Source: Paracoccaceae bacterium
Lineage (GTDB): Bacteria; Pseudomonadota; Alphaproteobacteria; Rhodobacterales; Rhodobacteraceae
NCBI GenBank assembly: GCA_003500165.1
Contig: DNSZ01000227.1
Coordinates: forward strand, 1-14,095
DNA: 14,095 nt
Direction: 5' to 3'
The notes under the pieces are model-generated. The model had not been told where the DNA came from. It saw only the letters and a program-made list of their open reading frames with translations, and did no database searches. The translations under genes and the position numbers were made by a program. Positions 13,869 through 14,095 of this stretch are shown here, in pieces. Every line of letters begins with the position of its first letter. The stretch's first letter is position 1.

Positions 13869-14095
13869 ATGGCCGAACGAACTGGGACGGCGACGATTCG
13901 GGTTGACGGGGCCGAGCATGCGTTCCCGGTCTATTCCCCCTCCTGTGGCCCGGACGCCATCGATATCGGCAAGCTTTACGGCACCACCGGGCTGTTCACC
14001 TATGACCCCGGCTTCACCTCGACCGCGTCCTGCGAATCGACCATCACCTTCATCGATGGCGACAAGGGGGAGTTGCTCTATCGCGGCTACCCGAT
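13869..14095 (+). CDS. gltA: citrate synthase, N-terminal part (3' truncated by window edge)
   Basis: The first 75 residues of a type II (hexameric, Gram-negative type) citrate synthase, which condenses oxaloacetate and acetyl-CoA at the entry of the TCA cycle. The N-terminal beta region and the following stretch are recognisable: IDIGKLYGTTGLFTYDPGF, TASCESTITFIDGDKG and ELLYRGYP. These match the start of GltA and not methylcitrate synthase PrpC, which lacks this N-terminal domain. There are two adjacent ATG codons at 13866 and 13869; the second sits about 6 nt from GAGG (13859-13862) and is preferred. The catalytic His and Asp residues lie beyond the window end. Confidence 0.93.
   Translation, partial: MAERTGTATIRVDGAEHAFPVYSPSCGPDAIDIGKLYGTTGLFTYDPGFTSTASCESTITFIDGDKGELLYRGYP

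Overview
The window looks like chromosomal DNA of a Rhodobacteraceae-type alphaproteobacterium. Evidence for this is the very high G+C with strong third-position bias, the gltX-gltA pair divergent from comEC, and a hydrogen-sensing cluster in the order hupT-hupU-hupV-hypF, which is the order described in Rhodobacter capsulatus. The taxonomy is inferred from gene content and protein style; no database search was run.

Layout. The left edge (1-2259, plus strand) holds the 3' end of ileS, then a small single-domain ATPase (1069-1809). Next comes an O6-alkylguanine-DNA alkyltransferase gene (1806-2259), coupled to the ATPase by a GTGA overlap but interrupted by a one-base frameshift near its start. 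The centre (2364-12302) is entirely on the minus strand. Read in the direction of transcription it contains comEC, argF, a six-TM HdeD-like membrane protein, then hupT, hupU, hupV and hypF. The right edge (12379-14095, plus strand) has gltX and the start of gltA.

The most notable system is hupTUV-hypF. HupU and HupV form a regulatory [NiFe] hydrogenase, a cytoplasmic H2 sensor rather than an energy-conserving enzyme. HupU has no Tat leader. HupV ends exactly at the last nickel-ligand motif with no cleavable tail, has Gln instead of His in its first nickel motif, and carries the Ile/Phe pair linked to a narrow, O2-excluding gas channel. HupT is the soluble PAS-domain histidine kinase that reads the sensor. 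HypF starts the synthesis of the cyanide ligands of the active site. hupT/hupU and hupU/hupV overlap by 4 bp (ATGA), so they are probably translationally coupled. The partner regulator HupR, the uptake hydrogenase hupSL and the other hyp genes are not in this window.

Regulatory structure worth noting: a perfect 9-bp inverted repeat upstream of hupT whose proximal arm contains part of the Shine-Dalgarno sequence; a 6-bp hairpin directly abutting the hypF start; a long hairpin between the HdeD-like gene and hupT; a plausible sigma70-type promoter for gltX; and two hairpins between gltX and gltA. No RNA genes, insertion sequences, CRISPR arrays or prophage genes were seen. No gene-free stretch exceeds about 150 bp.
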